Below are positions 1 to 10,549 of a stretch of DNA of 56,361 nucleotides, one piece after another. How positions within the stretch are numbered: the stretch's first letter is position 1; each line of letters starts with the position of its first letter. The stretch is taken from assembly GCF_000003815.2 (NCBI RefSeq), contig NW_023365792.1, forward strand, positions 61,262 through 117,622. Direction: 5' to 3'. This stretch comes from Branchiostoma floridae. Lineage: Eukaryota > Chordata > Leptocardii > Amphioxiformes > Branchiostomatidae. Both the position numbers and the translations under genes were made by a program. The notes below the pieces were generated by a model, which saw nothing but the letters and a program-made list of their open reading frames with translations, had not been told where the DNA came from and ran no database searches.

Positions 1-324
1 GAAAGCAGCATTTTGGTACGTTTGGTACAGATGTTAGAGTCTTTCTGACATCCAACGCGCCACGCCTTTACCACCTCATCTCATCACTCATGAGCAGTCC
101 ATTGCAGGATGATGACGGGCACTCAGCAGTCGTGCTGCTTTCATCAATTGCATATGCAAGAAATCAAAAGTGCTCCGCCCTCCAGAAGATAATCTCTGTA
201 CCTGCTACTGACATCAAGCCAATCTCATCTTTGTTATTACCGGTAGTATGGAATGCCAACAGCAACTGCTGCGTTGTCACAAGAGTTTAGAGTAGGTGGC
301 TAGGTCTCCTTGAATATAGTAATA
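1..324. other. Unassigned sequence left of the CR1-like fragment
   Basis: No domain, repeat or exon signal could be recognised. The short open frame at 90-290 has no composition or motif that suggests a real protein. The right edge is the truncation point of the LINE that follows. Confidence 0.4.
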
Positions 325-1223
325 ATGTTCGACTGTTTGCTGACGATTGCTTGATTTATCGAACTATCAGCAAGCCTTCTGACGCACAAGGGCTGCAGTC
401 TGACCTCGATGCGCTAACAGAATGGCAAAATCGTTGGCTCATGTCGTTCAACCCCTCTAAATGTCACATCCTCCATATCACCCGTAAAAAGCACCCCATC
501 ATAACTCAGTACTCCCTCTGTGGAGAAGCCCTTACCGGTGTTAAGTCCCACCCCTATCTTGGAGTACAACTGTCCGACGATTTGCGGTGGGACACCCATA
601 TCAACCACGCCACTAGCAAAGCTGGTAAGGTCCTAGGAGTCATTCGGCGCAACTTGACCCATTGTCCATCTAGGGTCAAGGCCACTTGTTACAAAGCGCT
701 GGTACGGCCTCACTTGGAATATAGTGCCATCGTCTGGGACCCGTACACCAACAAAGGGATACAGGCGGTGGAGGCCGTCCAGCGCAGGGCAGCCCGAGTG
801 ACCCTAAATGACTACCGGCAGACTAGCAGCGTGACACAAATGCTTTCAGACCTGCAGTGGCGCCCGCTCTCCGAAAGGAGGAGGAACGCCCGCCTCTCCT
901 TTTTCTATAAAGTAGTCAACAATAATATTAACATAGACGCCAGCAATATTCTGAAGCCTGCCCAAGGGCGCACCCGGGGTAGTCACGACTTCAAATATCA
1001 ACACATTTTTGCACGCACCGATATCTACAAACATTCTTTTTTCCCACGCACAATTCCCGAGTGGAATGCCCTGCCTGGCACGGTTGTAAGCGCTCCCAAC
1101 GTTGAGCACTTCCGTGCCAGGCAGGCGGCCTGCCCGCCCTAACCCGGGAGCCTCAGCTCCCCCCCCCTACTTTTGCCCCTCGCGGGGTCATTTGGGGGTA
1201 TCCTATGTAGATGTAGATGTAGA
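325..1223 (+). mobile_element. 5'-truncated CR1-like LINE copy (RT C-terminal half)
   Basis: The open frame 351-1142 encodes 263 residues of the thumb and C-terminal part of a non-LTR reverse transcriptase. It starts just after the FADD active-site strand, which lies at the truncation point. The protein is identical, apart from one Ser/Thr difference, to the end of the larger element at 25753-29742 on the other strand. Homology begins near 325 inside the RT domain, as expected for incomplete target-primed reverse transcription. The 3' end is a C-rich stretch, a GGGGTCATTTGGGGG motif and two to three copies of a GATGTA hexamer. Short microsatellite 3' tails are usual in CR1 relatives. No clear target-site duplication was seen. 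It is a dead copy of a family that was recently active. Confidence 0.9.
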
Positions 1224-1780
1224 ATTAAGATATTATGTTTTCCCATGGCTCAAACTACCGCTGTCATGGCGATTTGATGTGCTATGTCCGTCACTTCCAC
1301 AGCGCTGTCGATCTTCTAGTAACAAAACGTTCGCAGTTCAGCCGTTACAATTGGCTGCTATGTACTTGGTACAATGAAGTGAATAAACCTTTCCTTCAGG
1401 ACGAAAATCCAAATCTACGAAGGCAGGCCTCTCCCTCGTGGAGATCGCCAAACGTCAACGAGAAATAACACAAGGACGTGGCGAGGCGGGTTACATAATC
1501 TCCCTTATCTTAATGCAGTAGTAAGTGACTGGTATGATCTCAACGTAAGATTAACATGGAAAGACTTTTTGACGACGTAAACATTGTCAAGGTGTGAGAC
1601 TCAATGCTTGACATTGAAGGACAAATGCTGTTTGTAAATGGTACAAACCTCCAAGCAGGCATGACTAGACACCCCTAATCACAGCCCTTAGCTGAGTCAT
1701 TTTGGGTAACACCAGTATTCTTAAATTTACACCACTATCTCATTCAATTGGCAAATCTAATAAAAGAATATCAGTCCATC
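1224..1780. other. No recognisable gene
   Basis: Low-complexity-free, AT-rich sequence with no motif I can name. Short open frames here lack any supporting features. Confidence 0.4.
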
Positions 1781-1904
1781 AGTCCGTCGGTTGTCGTCAA
1801 CCTGGTTAGACGCACTACCATGGCCGCTCCAGTTCTGCGCCCGGAGGCCACCTAGGTCGGGCACAGTGTTGTCAGTTTTTTTCTTCAAACCGGGGACGCT
1901 AATG

Positions 1905-2071
1905 AGGCTACACCCGCGGACGACCGGCTGGCTCGTTTCAACGCAAAGGTCGACCGCCACAGGCGGCTCGAGCAACAACCTGCCGGGGCCATCGTCCGGC
2001 AAGCCCCCGACGAAGAAGAGGCGGCAGATGGCAAGCTCAGACTTGGACAGTTCTGACGGGGATGATTTGGA
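1905..2071 (+). pseudogene. Possible gag-like 5' exon of a DIRS-like element
   Basis: One frame, ending at 2073, gives a polar, Ser/Pro-rich peptide with a basic KPPTKKRRQ nuclear-localisation-like motif and an acidic tail. The overlapping frame reads DRLARFNAKVDRHRR, which resembles the start DRLASLEATVQR of the gag-like ORF at 31133. The sequence ends at a consensus splice donor (GTAAGTATG at 2072). With an RT remnant just downstream, this is best read as the start of a decayed DIRS-like element. It is too short to be certain. Confidence 0.35.
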
Positions 2072-2129
2072 GTAAGTATGAGTTGTTCCATGGCCAATAT
2101 TACATTTATTTCACATTATTCTTTCGCTG

Positions 2130-2540
2130 TAAGCGAGCGGATACATTTACAACACCACTGGGACGCTCATATCATCATATGCGAGACACCTCGGAGTCCC
2201 AACAATATTGTATATCGATGATAGGCTAAATGGCGAGGCCTCTCTGCCACAGCGCCCACCCCAAACCCTCGTCCTGTATGCCCAGGCTCAGAGAGCAAGC
2301 TACATCTTATGCAACCTACTAACTAGAGTGGGGTATTTCCTCAGTTTAGAGAAGTGCATTATTATCTTCGTACAAAAGTTGGTACACTTAGGCTCAGGGA
2401 TTGAAACACTAGAGGCGACCTTCTTCTTCCCCCAGGTTAAGAAGGTCAAGTTCACATGGGCTGGGAACTTAAAATTTAATTTGACAAGTCAGCAACTATT
2501 CGTTAGAATCTCTCATTCAGCAGTTGGTGGCAGGATATAA
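2130..2540 (+). pseudogene. DIRS-like reverse transcriptase remnant
   Basis: The frame that includes 2208-2540 contains YARHLGVPTILYIDDR followed by a region that aligns by eye with the RT palm and thumb at 49230-49400 (AMGVPSALYIDDR, then QAACYILCYIL). YIDD is the catalytic motif C. The rest of RT, RNase H and the recombinase are missing, so this is a small fragment of a second DIRS-like copy about 47 kb from the one at 31-52 kb. The segment from 2541 to about 3500 shows nothing recognisable. Confidence 0.7.
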
Positions 2541-3540
2541 GACAGCCCAGCAATGTAGTGTGACAAGAGCAACAAGAGCAAAAGAGATTAAGCATTATTT
2601 GTGACCTTGACATCCAGCAAACCCATCTAACTTAGCTGAACAAGCCCCCACTGTACCAGAGGCACAGTCCCCGAAGTCTGGGTTTCCAAGAGGCTTGACA
2701 GCTGTAATATTTTAAGACCTGACTAACCCACCCCGAGTTAACTGGATGTTTGGCCATTGCCAATAGTTTTGCTCTGTCACCTATGTTTATATCTGGGTGT
2801 ATGGAAGACACAGCTACTTTTCTCATCAACGGGCAGGTAGTGTTGTCTCAGTATCCTGTTGTAGACACTGATGATTTCCACACTTCAGACACCACCAGTC
2901 TGCACCAGACCCATGTGCCATGCTGTACACCTCTAGGGACCTGTAGGAAAAAACACATTGCAAAACATTAAGGGATCAGATAGTATAACAAGAATGGACA
3001 AAAAAGTTAGAAACATCTCATGATGTTAACAGCTGTGACTTGAACAGGATAATTGCACATGCACACATGGTTACTCCAAGAATCTTTTAAATTTATCAAG
3101 ATGAAAGCTCCTTGGCATACCACAGCTCAGAAGAAGCTCAGAGCAACTGTGGGAATGACAAAGGGCAGAACGTACAAACCTGTAAGTCATATATTTTCAT
3201 TTCAACCCATCCAAAACACCGCCTCAGTTACTAGTATCCTTCCATAAACTCTACAGTTTGCCTTGCACTGGCAAGACGGTTTACACAAATTCAGTGAACA
3301 CAAAGAACGCATGTGAGGTTCATCCCGGTTCTTTGTTCTCTGACAGAAACCAACCCTTACACTCAAGAAAATCACAGAAGTATCGTCCATATAGCCTCCA
3401 GGTACCACAGAATAAGTAACAATAATTCCAATACGCCGACAATGCAGAGAATTCCGGCAAAAATATATTTTTTTCCTGCGGTTTCAATGCCACACATAGA
3501 AACTTGCGGCATCTCACCTATGGACAATGGCGGCCATCTT

Positions 3541-3655
3541 GAATTCAGTCAAACCTCACGAGATCACGCGAGATCTCGCGATTTTAGCCCCGAGATTCAG
3601 TCAAACCTCACGAGATCACGCGATTTTAGCCCCGAGATTCAAGCAGATGCATGGT
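3541..3655 (+). repeat. Short tandem duplication with palindromic CGAGATCTCG core
   Basis: A unit of about 52 bases that starts ATTCAGTCAAACCTCACGAG is present twice. The first copy contains an extra palindromic GCGAGATCTCGC block. Both end TTTTAGCCCCGAGATTCA. Function unknown. Confidence 0.8.
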
Positions 3656-4436
3656 AGCAAGCATTACATACGCACCTGAATAAAGTTTTGTTTAGAATAG
3701 GGTAGTCTTTTTGTGTAAAAATACATTTGAAAATGGTTTGCTTGTTAATTTGACATTTTTTGTCTACTAATTTCCAAATAAAGGTGCAAATGTTAAGACC
3801 ACTGACTGAGAACTGACTGTATTATATATAGTTAAGTAGAAAGTGCAACAATAATTGAGACATTAAATATTTTGTCAAATATATTTATTATGACATGAAT
3901 AAAAACACTGTACAGACGTTTCATTTAAGAAGTATGACTTTAGATACTTTAGTATAAGTTATTGAACCTATTGTCTACTTCATGGTGGTCCTATCCATGT
4001 GATCATAATAAAAGTCACTATAGAATAGTCTTTGTACACCAACAGTTACACAATAAAAACAATAAAACAAATTGATAATCGTGAAAATGTATCTAACAAT
4101 CAGTAATGAATTGTTTCGGGTTGCTAATTTGGTGGCCATTGAAATAATATTGTAATAGAATGTATACAATAACATTTTATGGTGTATTTCCCTCATCAAA
4201 GGGGAAAAGGCTACAAGCATCAGAGCTAGACTATATGTTCTTAAGTTATCTTATAAATGCTGCACAAATGTGGCCTATAAATTATGATATATCATTTAAT
4301 AACATATTTTGAAACTGTTGAACTTTGTTCAGTTAAGCCACATAGTTTTTTGGCTCAACAACAGAACCCTCATGCAGTGGTCAGGTAGACTGAGAGGATG
4401 CTACAGCAGGCATGGTACTACATTGTACTACTAGTA
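3656..4436. other. AT-rich sequence, possible 3' UTR of a minus-strand gene
   Basis: No coding signal. A minus-strand AATAAA (read TTTATT on plus, about 3879) lies roughly 560 bases beyond the stop of the putative exon at 4437-4490, so this stretch could be its 3' UTR. Confidence 0.25.
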
Positions 4437-4490
4437 CTAGGGGCCAGCCAGTTCCCAGTTCTCTTCAACTTTCAGCTGCTCTTGGGAGTC
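4437..4490 (-). CDS. Putative last coding exon of an unknown minus-strand gene
   Basis: On the minus strand a good acceptor (pyrimidine-rich tract ending CCTGGCAG) precedes 17 codons, DSQEQLKVEENWELAGP, and a TAG stop. The charged, Glu-rich ending looks like a protein C-terminus. Upstream exons would lie at higher coordinates, but none could be recognised in 4500-6500. The evidence is the splice signal and short composition only. Confidence 0.25.
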   Translation of the reverse strand, partial: DSQEQLKVEENWELAGP

Positions 4491-6630
4491 CTGCCAGGAT
4501 GACAAAAAAGAATGATTAATCTACCGCTCAAAACAGTATTCTAAAAATACATGGCAACTTCTAACGTTACAATTCAAGGAAGCTATTACATACTATACAC
4601 ATACTATGTAGAATGGGATGAGGCTATATAGTCTTCAGTCTTTCATGGAAATCAGCAGAATAACTAACACAGAACCGTGAGGGAACTGAACATTTGTCGA
4701 GATGAATACATAATGAATTATAAATATATATATATATATTATTGATATTATTAATAATCAAACAAGATGCAAAACTCTTCAGTTTTTCCCTTTGTTTAAA
4801 ATCACCTATATACACATTCTTTTATTTAGAGCATATTTATCAGCCCTGTCAGTCTCCTTTCCTCTATATACTACTTACTTGTTACTTGATAAGGTCTATA
4901 TACATTTATTTATCACTTGCGGCTTTCCTGGCTAAGAAAGTTTTCATGTCTTCAGAGCATGCCAATCATAATGCTATGCAGGTATATAAGCTATACTAAG
5001 ACAATGATCATTTCTGCTATTTAAGCTTCTGTGTCTAGAAATAAGCCTTACTTCGAAAACTTTAGGCCATGCAATAACATGCCAGGCCCCCTGGGACAGA
5101 GAGTTCAGGCGCACTTTTCATGCCAAAAATCCATGCATATTGCTCGCGACTAAAAATTTACGGCCGCGTCTAGAAAAAGTTCCTATGTAATAACACGCCA
5201 TGACGTGTCTGGAACCCACAAAAAAATCCGCTAGTTCCAGAAAAAATTATGCAGTTAATTACAGACTAATTACTCCAAGACATCCTTGAGATCATTAGTC
5301 ATCACCTCATGGCCTTGTAAAATTTTCAAAAATTCATATCTCACCCGAAATTCGTCCTAGAAACCTCCGGTTTTTTGCATTCGGTAGGACGTCTTCTCCA
5401 TTATTGAAAACACAGCCAGTGCGCATGTCTAAAGCCCGCTCTCTTTCCCAGATCAGTCTGCAAGCTAGGCAAGGCATTAGTTCTACCGACCCTGGGGTCG
5501 AGATTTTCCCAGGTCACGTGGTACGATAATGAGCCAAGCTTTGCTCAGATCATCATCATCATATCCAAGATGGCGGCACCGGTTGTTCTATAGCAGGTTT
5601 CTATGTGTGCCAGAAACCTCCCGCACGTACAGTCGCCACAACGCTCATTTCCTCACCAGCAAATTAAGTTTCTTAGCAACTTCAAACCAAAAATGTCCTT
5701 ACTAACAACCGAACCAACTACAACTAACCTGCGAAGCTTTTTGAAGAAAAAAAATAAGGGTAAAATACGAAGACAAATTCTGTTCCAACATTTCTAGCCT
5801 CACCTCACAATGGCCGCCCTGCACTGGCTGAATTCCACATAGACCAGAAGCACCTCTTTTGTATCAATGCGCGTAAACATCTGGGACATCGCTAACCGTC
5901 AAATGAAAGACTTGCGTACAAGTAACACCGTTAAAATTTACACACACTAGAATCAAACCGTCTTGAATAAATATCGTAGTCAATATGACGATACATATTC
6001 ATTAGACGTTTCCTTTACGCTCGCACTATTTTCTGGCGGCGCTTGTGTACATTCCGTCAGGCCTCGGGAAGGGTATTTGGTGCAGGCATGTTGATGACGT
6101 AAGAAGCTTTGGGAGGCTAACCTGGGGGTTTCCAAGTACCACTCTTTCAAAAAATGTAAAAAACGTAATGAACATGGGATGAACCAAGAATTATTTTCCT
6201 TGTCTATTTGTATCGGGCACTTGTGTTGTAACTAACTCATGCGCAATCTACCGTTACTCCCTTGAACTAGAGGCTTGGCAGTATGAAAGAAGAAGAAGAA
6301 GAACTCTTTTTTTATTGTGAGGCAAGGCACCGCCAGCAGCAGCATTGCCATTTAATATTGAGATGTCCTTTAGCATGGGGGTGATCTTCCAAGGCTCAGT
6401 AAAATGACAAATTCACACCTAAGTGAACATATGTACAGACTTAAAATAAAAGACTTGCGAACTAAGGCCAGTTCGTGGGTCTTCTCATCTTTTCTTTCCA
6501 CCACAAAACATGAGTACTACATGCATGATACAATTGTCGTTTTAAGTTGCCTTTTTTAACCTAGGAGAGGTTTTTTAAGCGTTTTATTTTTCATCACCAA
6601 AGCAGTACAAGTTCAATTATCTAATTTGAA
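4491..6630. other. Gene-poor stretch with a YY1-like motif
   Basis: No protein with recognisable features. At 5567-5578 the plus strand carries CCAAGATGGCGGC, the canonical YY1-type core-promoter motif, followed about 240 bases later by ACAATGGCCGCC. This could mark a transcription start, but no downstream exon could be supported. There is a short (TA)n run near 4725-4738 and AT-rich filler elsewhere. Confidence 0.3.
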
Positions 6631-6639
6631 CTTGTGCTC

Positions 6640-6772
6640 AATAGTTTGTTAGGAGGAGGTCTCCCATAAGCCTTTTGGGCTTATACCTCTCTCCCGCACG
6701 GTTTTTAACTATCAGTTATCCTTACTGTATGCATGCCCTTATTTATGTGCAAATAAATAAAATAAAAAAAAT
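6640..6772 (+). mobile_element. Possible LINE 3' end with AATAAA-type tail
   Basis: A hairpin (CATAAGCC / GGCTTATA) and a C-rich stretch are followed by TTATGTGCAAATAAATAAAATAA, the kind of short A-rich repeat that ends many non-LTR elements. No coding part is attached, so it would be a severely 5'-truncated copy. Sequence from 6773 to 7295 shows nothing recognisable. Confidence 0.35.
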
Positions 6773-7294
6773 CAGTCCATGATTACGGAGATATGATATG
6801 ATTAAAAGATCACAAAAAAAGGAATGAGAAGAGCAGCTTGTGAACGGTTACAAACATAACAGACCACATTGAAATTAGACCTATTAAAAGTGTTTCAATG
6901 GCATGCAACTTTTTTAATATAACCATTCCCCGAATAAAAGTCACAACAAAACCCTACAGAGGCATCCAACAACTAACATCAGGGTTTAGAGAAGTATGGC
7001 ATATTTAGTTGTCCGGTACAAATTTATTATGCGTGCAAAATGCAACTCCCGACCACATTGTCCCGATCAATTGTCGGTACGCGCGACCTGCATGTTTCCG
7101 CATCTAACGATATGAAGGTGATTTGTGTCCATTTTTTGACATAGTCACGCCACAGGAGTTTTAAAAGACTTCAAATGAGACAACGGGAATGCTGTATTTG
7201 TATGTCAATTGTTTACTTTCAGAGAGCTTCAAATTTTTGTAAGGACAAAATTGAATTTGTATCATCGTTATTGTTATATTGTCGGTATACTGAC

Positions 7295-7296
<2 letters not shown>

Positions 7297-7339
<43 letters not shown>
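7297..7339 (+). repeat. (TA)n microsatellite
   Basis: About 20 TA dinucleotides directly before the LINE pseudogene. It may have been its integration site or may have grown afterwards. Confidence 0.95.
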
Positions 7340-7340
<1 letters not shown>

Positions 7341-7344
7341 CTAG

Positions 7345-8757
7345 CCGCACCTTGTAGCCGTTAACCCGGCTACTGTACTAACATCTCATAACAACGCATC
7401 CCTACGACAGGGCAGAGTACCACCTGAGTGGCGTGATGCGATCGTCATTCCCGTCCCGAAGGAACAACCAGCAGACTTGGACAAAATCAGACCAGTGTCA
7501 CTAACATCACAGTTTGCTAAAGTAGTGGAGGGCTTTGTCCTCTCGTGGCCTCTCCACGACATCTTACCGGCGGTAGACACAAGGCAGTTCGGGAACCTCA
7601 GAGGCATCTCCACTACCCACTGTCTGATAGAGACCCTGGACTTCTTCTACAAGGGTGCAGAGAGGAAGCAATCTGTCGGTAGCCTTGTACTGACTGACTT
7701 CAGCAAGGCATTCGATAGAGTGTGCCACACGACAGCCATCACAAAACTCGTACAAATGGGTGCACGACCCTCTCTTCTCCCGTAGGTGTGTAGTTTTGTA
7801 TCGCGCCGTAGACAGCGGGTCCGTTACCAGCATGCACTGTCACACTGGGAGTCACTCACTTGTGGGGTGGCTCAGGGAACTTTGCTGGGACCTATGATCT
7901 TCTTGGCCATGATCAACGATGCTGGGACACCGAACAGCGAGTACTGGAAGTACGTCGACGACCTTAACCTGGGAGAAAACCGCCCGACTGACTCACTTTT
8001 ATCCATGCAGGATGAGTTAGACAGCTTGCAGAACTGGTCTGACAGAAACCACATGCTGCTGAACCCCAAAAAGTGTTTAGTTATGCAGATTTGCTTCATG
8101 CGTCGACCCCCACCAGCCCCAGTCCTTACACTGGGAGGTAAGGTGCTCACCGTGGTGACACAAGCAAGACTACTTGGTCTCCAGATTCAGTCGGACCTTG
8201 GGTGGGACGCACAAGTGGACTGTGTGGTGTCAAAGGGGAGCAGACGGCTGTTTCTACTGTGCAGATCTAGACTGCGACGAGCCGGCCTTCCAACAGCTGA
8301 CCTCACTGCCATCTACTGCGGGTATGTTCGACCGTTGCTTGAGTACTCAGCTCCAGTTTGGAACGCCGCCCTCAACAACAAGCAAATCAACCGACTTGAA
8401 CGCGTTCAGAAACGTGCCTGTAGGATTATGCTGGGTCGGCAGTATGTTTCATATCCTGACGCCTTGCGATCATTGACTCTACAATCACTTTCTGATCGCA
8501 GACACGACCTCTGCATGAACTTTGCCAAGAAAATCCAACAGTCGCCACGCTTCTGTTCCTGGCTGCCTCCAACTCGAGGAGAACAACATGGTACACAACT
8601 CAGGAACTCATGTCTGTACCCCCAACGTAGGGGCACTAGGCGATGCACGACGAGCGCCAAGCCTACACTGGCTAAACTCCTTAGTGATGACACACAGACC
8701 TGATCTGCAATTCGTTCTGGACAGTAAACGTGACAAGTTCGAACTGAGACCCAATTG
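7345..8757 (+). pseudogene. LINE reverse transcriptase pseudogene, L2/CR1-like
   Basis: A single frame from about 7345 to 8703 encodes most of an RT. Motifs in order: LRQGRVPPEWRDAIVIPVPK, RPVSLTSQFAKVVE, TDFSKAFDRV (motif A, catalytic Asp), GVAQGTLLGP (motif B), WKYVDDLNLG (motif C), then the thumb and RPLLEYSAPVWN. The endonuclease half is missing, so the copy is 5'-truncated. One TAG at 7783-7785 interrupts the frame between motifs A and B. After the stop there are AATTGTAATTGTAAT repeats, consistent with a LINE microsatellite tail. The APVWN block and Asp-rich active sites place it in the Jockey/CR1/L2 group; the exact clade is unsure. It is unrelated in detail to the other LINEs of the window. 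Confidence 0.85.
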
Positions 8758-10230
8758 AGCATGAATTGTAATTGTAATAGTCCGAAAGTATCATATTTAT
8801 ATTAATTGTAATTGTTAATCAGTAGATGTTACTTGTAAATATTGTAATCCTGTGAAGTTTCATGTAATATCGATAACGTTGTTCTTGTTTTACTGTATGA
8901 GTCGGCGCAATTCAGTTTCTACAGCAAAACCTTCAACCATCCGCAAGGCGTTAGCATTGGACGGTCTATAATCTAAAGTGTCTTCTTTCCTACGTAAAAG
9001 TACCGTTAAAGCATCTGGATAGATCTTCTATGAGTGACTGTTATTTCGCACATCCAACTAACTGAATGTCTAAGCTACATAACTATATAAATCACTACTG
9101 AAATTTCTTTGAAAACCATTATATGTAGCATTTGAAATTTATTATTATCAATTTCAGCGACAGTTTGGTTCTATGGGTTTATTTTCTATCAGTACTAAAA
9201 ATGGTTTGTTTCACATAACGGTCTGCATTGTGACAAAAATTAAACACATCAAAACACGATGACGTCGTTAGACTAATCTGAACTCATTTCATACAAATAT
9301 TTCAAAGTTGTTGACACTGACAAACACTCGCTCCTGGATCAACAAGAATTCACAGGCGTTCTCCTTTTTAAGCAAACCCTTAGCCTCTACCAAGCTCCAC
9401 GGGTCACTAAAATTGATTGGCCAAATGGGACAGAAAACACACCAGAGTAGTGCAGTTTGCGATCAAGCCGGCCAACACCCCTAGGACAATTAACTCCTAT
9501 AGGCTTTTATTCCTAACTTGGCCAAAGTCCTTTATTCGGACAGGTGGGAGTCTCAGGGTAGTGACTACCAATCCCAAGCGTCTTCCTACTTATTCTATTT
9601 CTGCCAACAAGACGTTTTATCTTCGCTCACGCGCCAAAAGTTCGCTTTGTCTCAGCAGTGACTTGTTTGTCACGTATTCGCTATAAAAAATGCAAGACAG
9701 AAAACATCATGACGTCTATAGACTAATCTTTATCTCACTTCACGTCATATTCATATTTTGAAGTTGCACCGTGCATTGCCTGACAGAGCAACTGAAGTAT
9801 ACGAGCACAGCAGCAAGGAAGTCTCGTTTTTTCGATCCATTTGCTGAGTTGTATGAGTCTGTGTCCCAACGTGATATTTCAGTTTCAGGTCTATCGTTAA
9901 ACATTGTTTCTTCTGTTTTAATGTTTTCTATTCACCATGTCGCCAATATCTGACTGTGACAAAAAAAAACAGGTTTCATTACGAACCAACTCCCACGCGT
10001 CTATTGAAACCGTTTCTTTTATGTGTGTACTCTCAAGATTCGATTGACTTTTCTCTCACATAAAAAAGTTGTTTACGTCGCTCGTGAAAATAAATTTAAT
10101 TTTGCAACACGTCATGCCAGACCTTCCTTCTGATGTGCTTTCAGACCAATCAACGCTGTTTTCTTTACCATATTTGGGCATGTTGAGCTCCTAGATAAAG
10201 CTGTGTTGCTTACCGACCTGTTCAGTACAA
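8758..10230. other. Intergenic sequence and upstream region of the EGF gene
   Basis: No coding exon recognised. Two diverged direct copies of about 70 bases are seen near 9258-9320 and 9706-9770, both holding ATGACGTC followed by a TAGACTAATCT block. No TATA box is evident close to the gene start at 10231. Confidence 0.4.
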
Positions 10231-10549
10231 ATGCAGGAGCAGTCGAGACCTGCCCACGTTCCATTCGCGGGGCACGGCGACGGACAGACCGGCGGGCCTC
10301 CTCCCCCAGTGCCTCGCCCCCCTCAGCGCGGCGCTAGCGTTTGTTGTCACTGCGACGCTTCTAACAGGTGGCAAGGAGAGCGCAAAACGTCTTCAGACAC
10401 GCACAGAGACGCCGAGCCGGCAAATCTACCGAACCTCTCACCGCCTTTACCGCAAAGTAAGATGGGGACGAGGTCGCCCCGAGACGAAAGGGACACTGAC
10501 GACCTGAAGCACCATGTCAACTTTCCCTACTCAACGGACACGTCCACAG
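10231..10549 (+). CDS. Exon 1: Pro-rich cytoplasmic N-terminus
   Basis: The ATG at 10231 opens 106 codons with [14 protein letters not shown], a likely SH3/WW-type ligand stretch, and a charged, Asp/Arg-rich second half ([15 protein letters not shown]). There is no signal peptide, which fits a type II protein. The donor is CACAG|GTAGGT and the exon ends in phase 1. The start is the first ATG of the open frame; an upstream non-coding exon cannot be excluded. Confidence 0.65.

Noticed and set aside
5603-5797. ORF after the YY1-like motif as a first exon
   Set aside because: Basic, low-complexity peptide with no domain, and no clear donor; kept only as a promoter-like motif note.
9417-9686. ORF of 89 codons upstream of the EGF gene
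   Set aside because: No motif, low-complexity or splice evidence; sits in AT-rich intergenic DNA.
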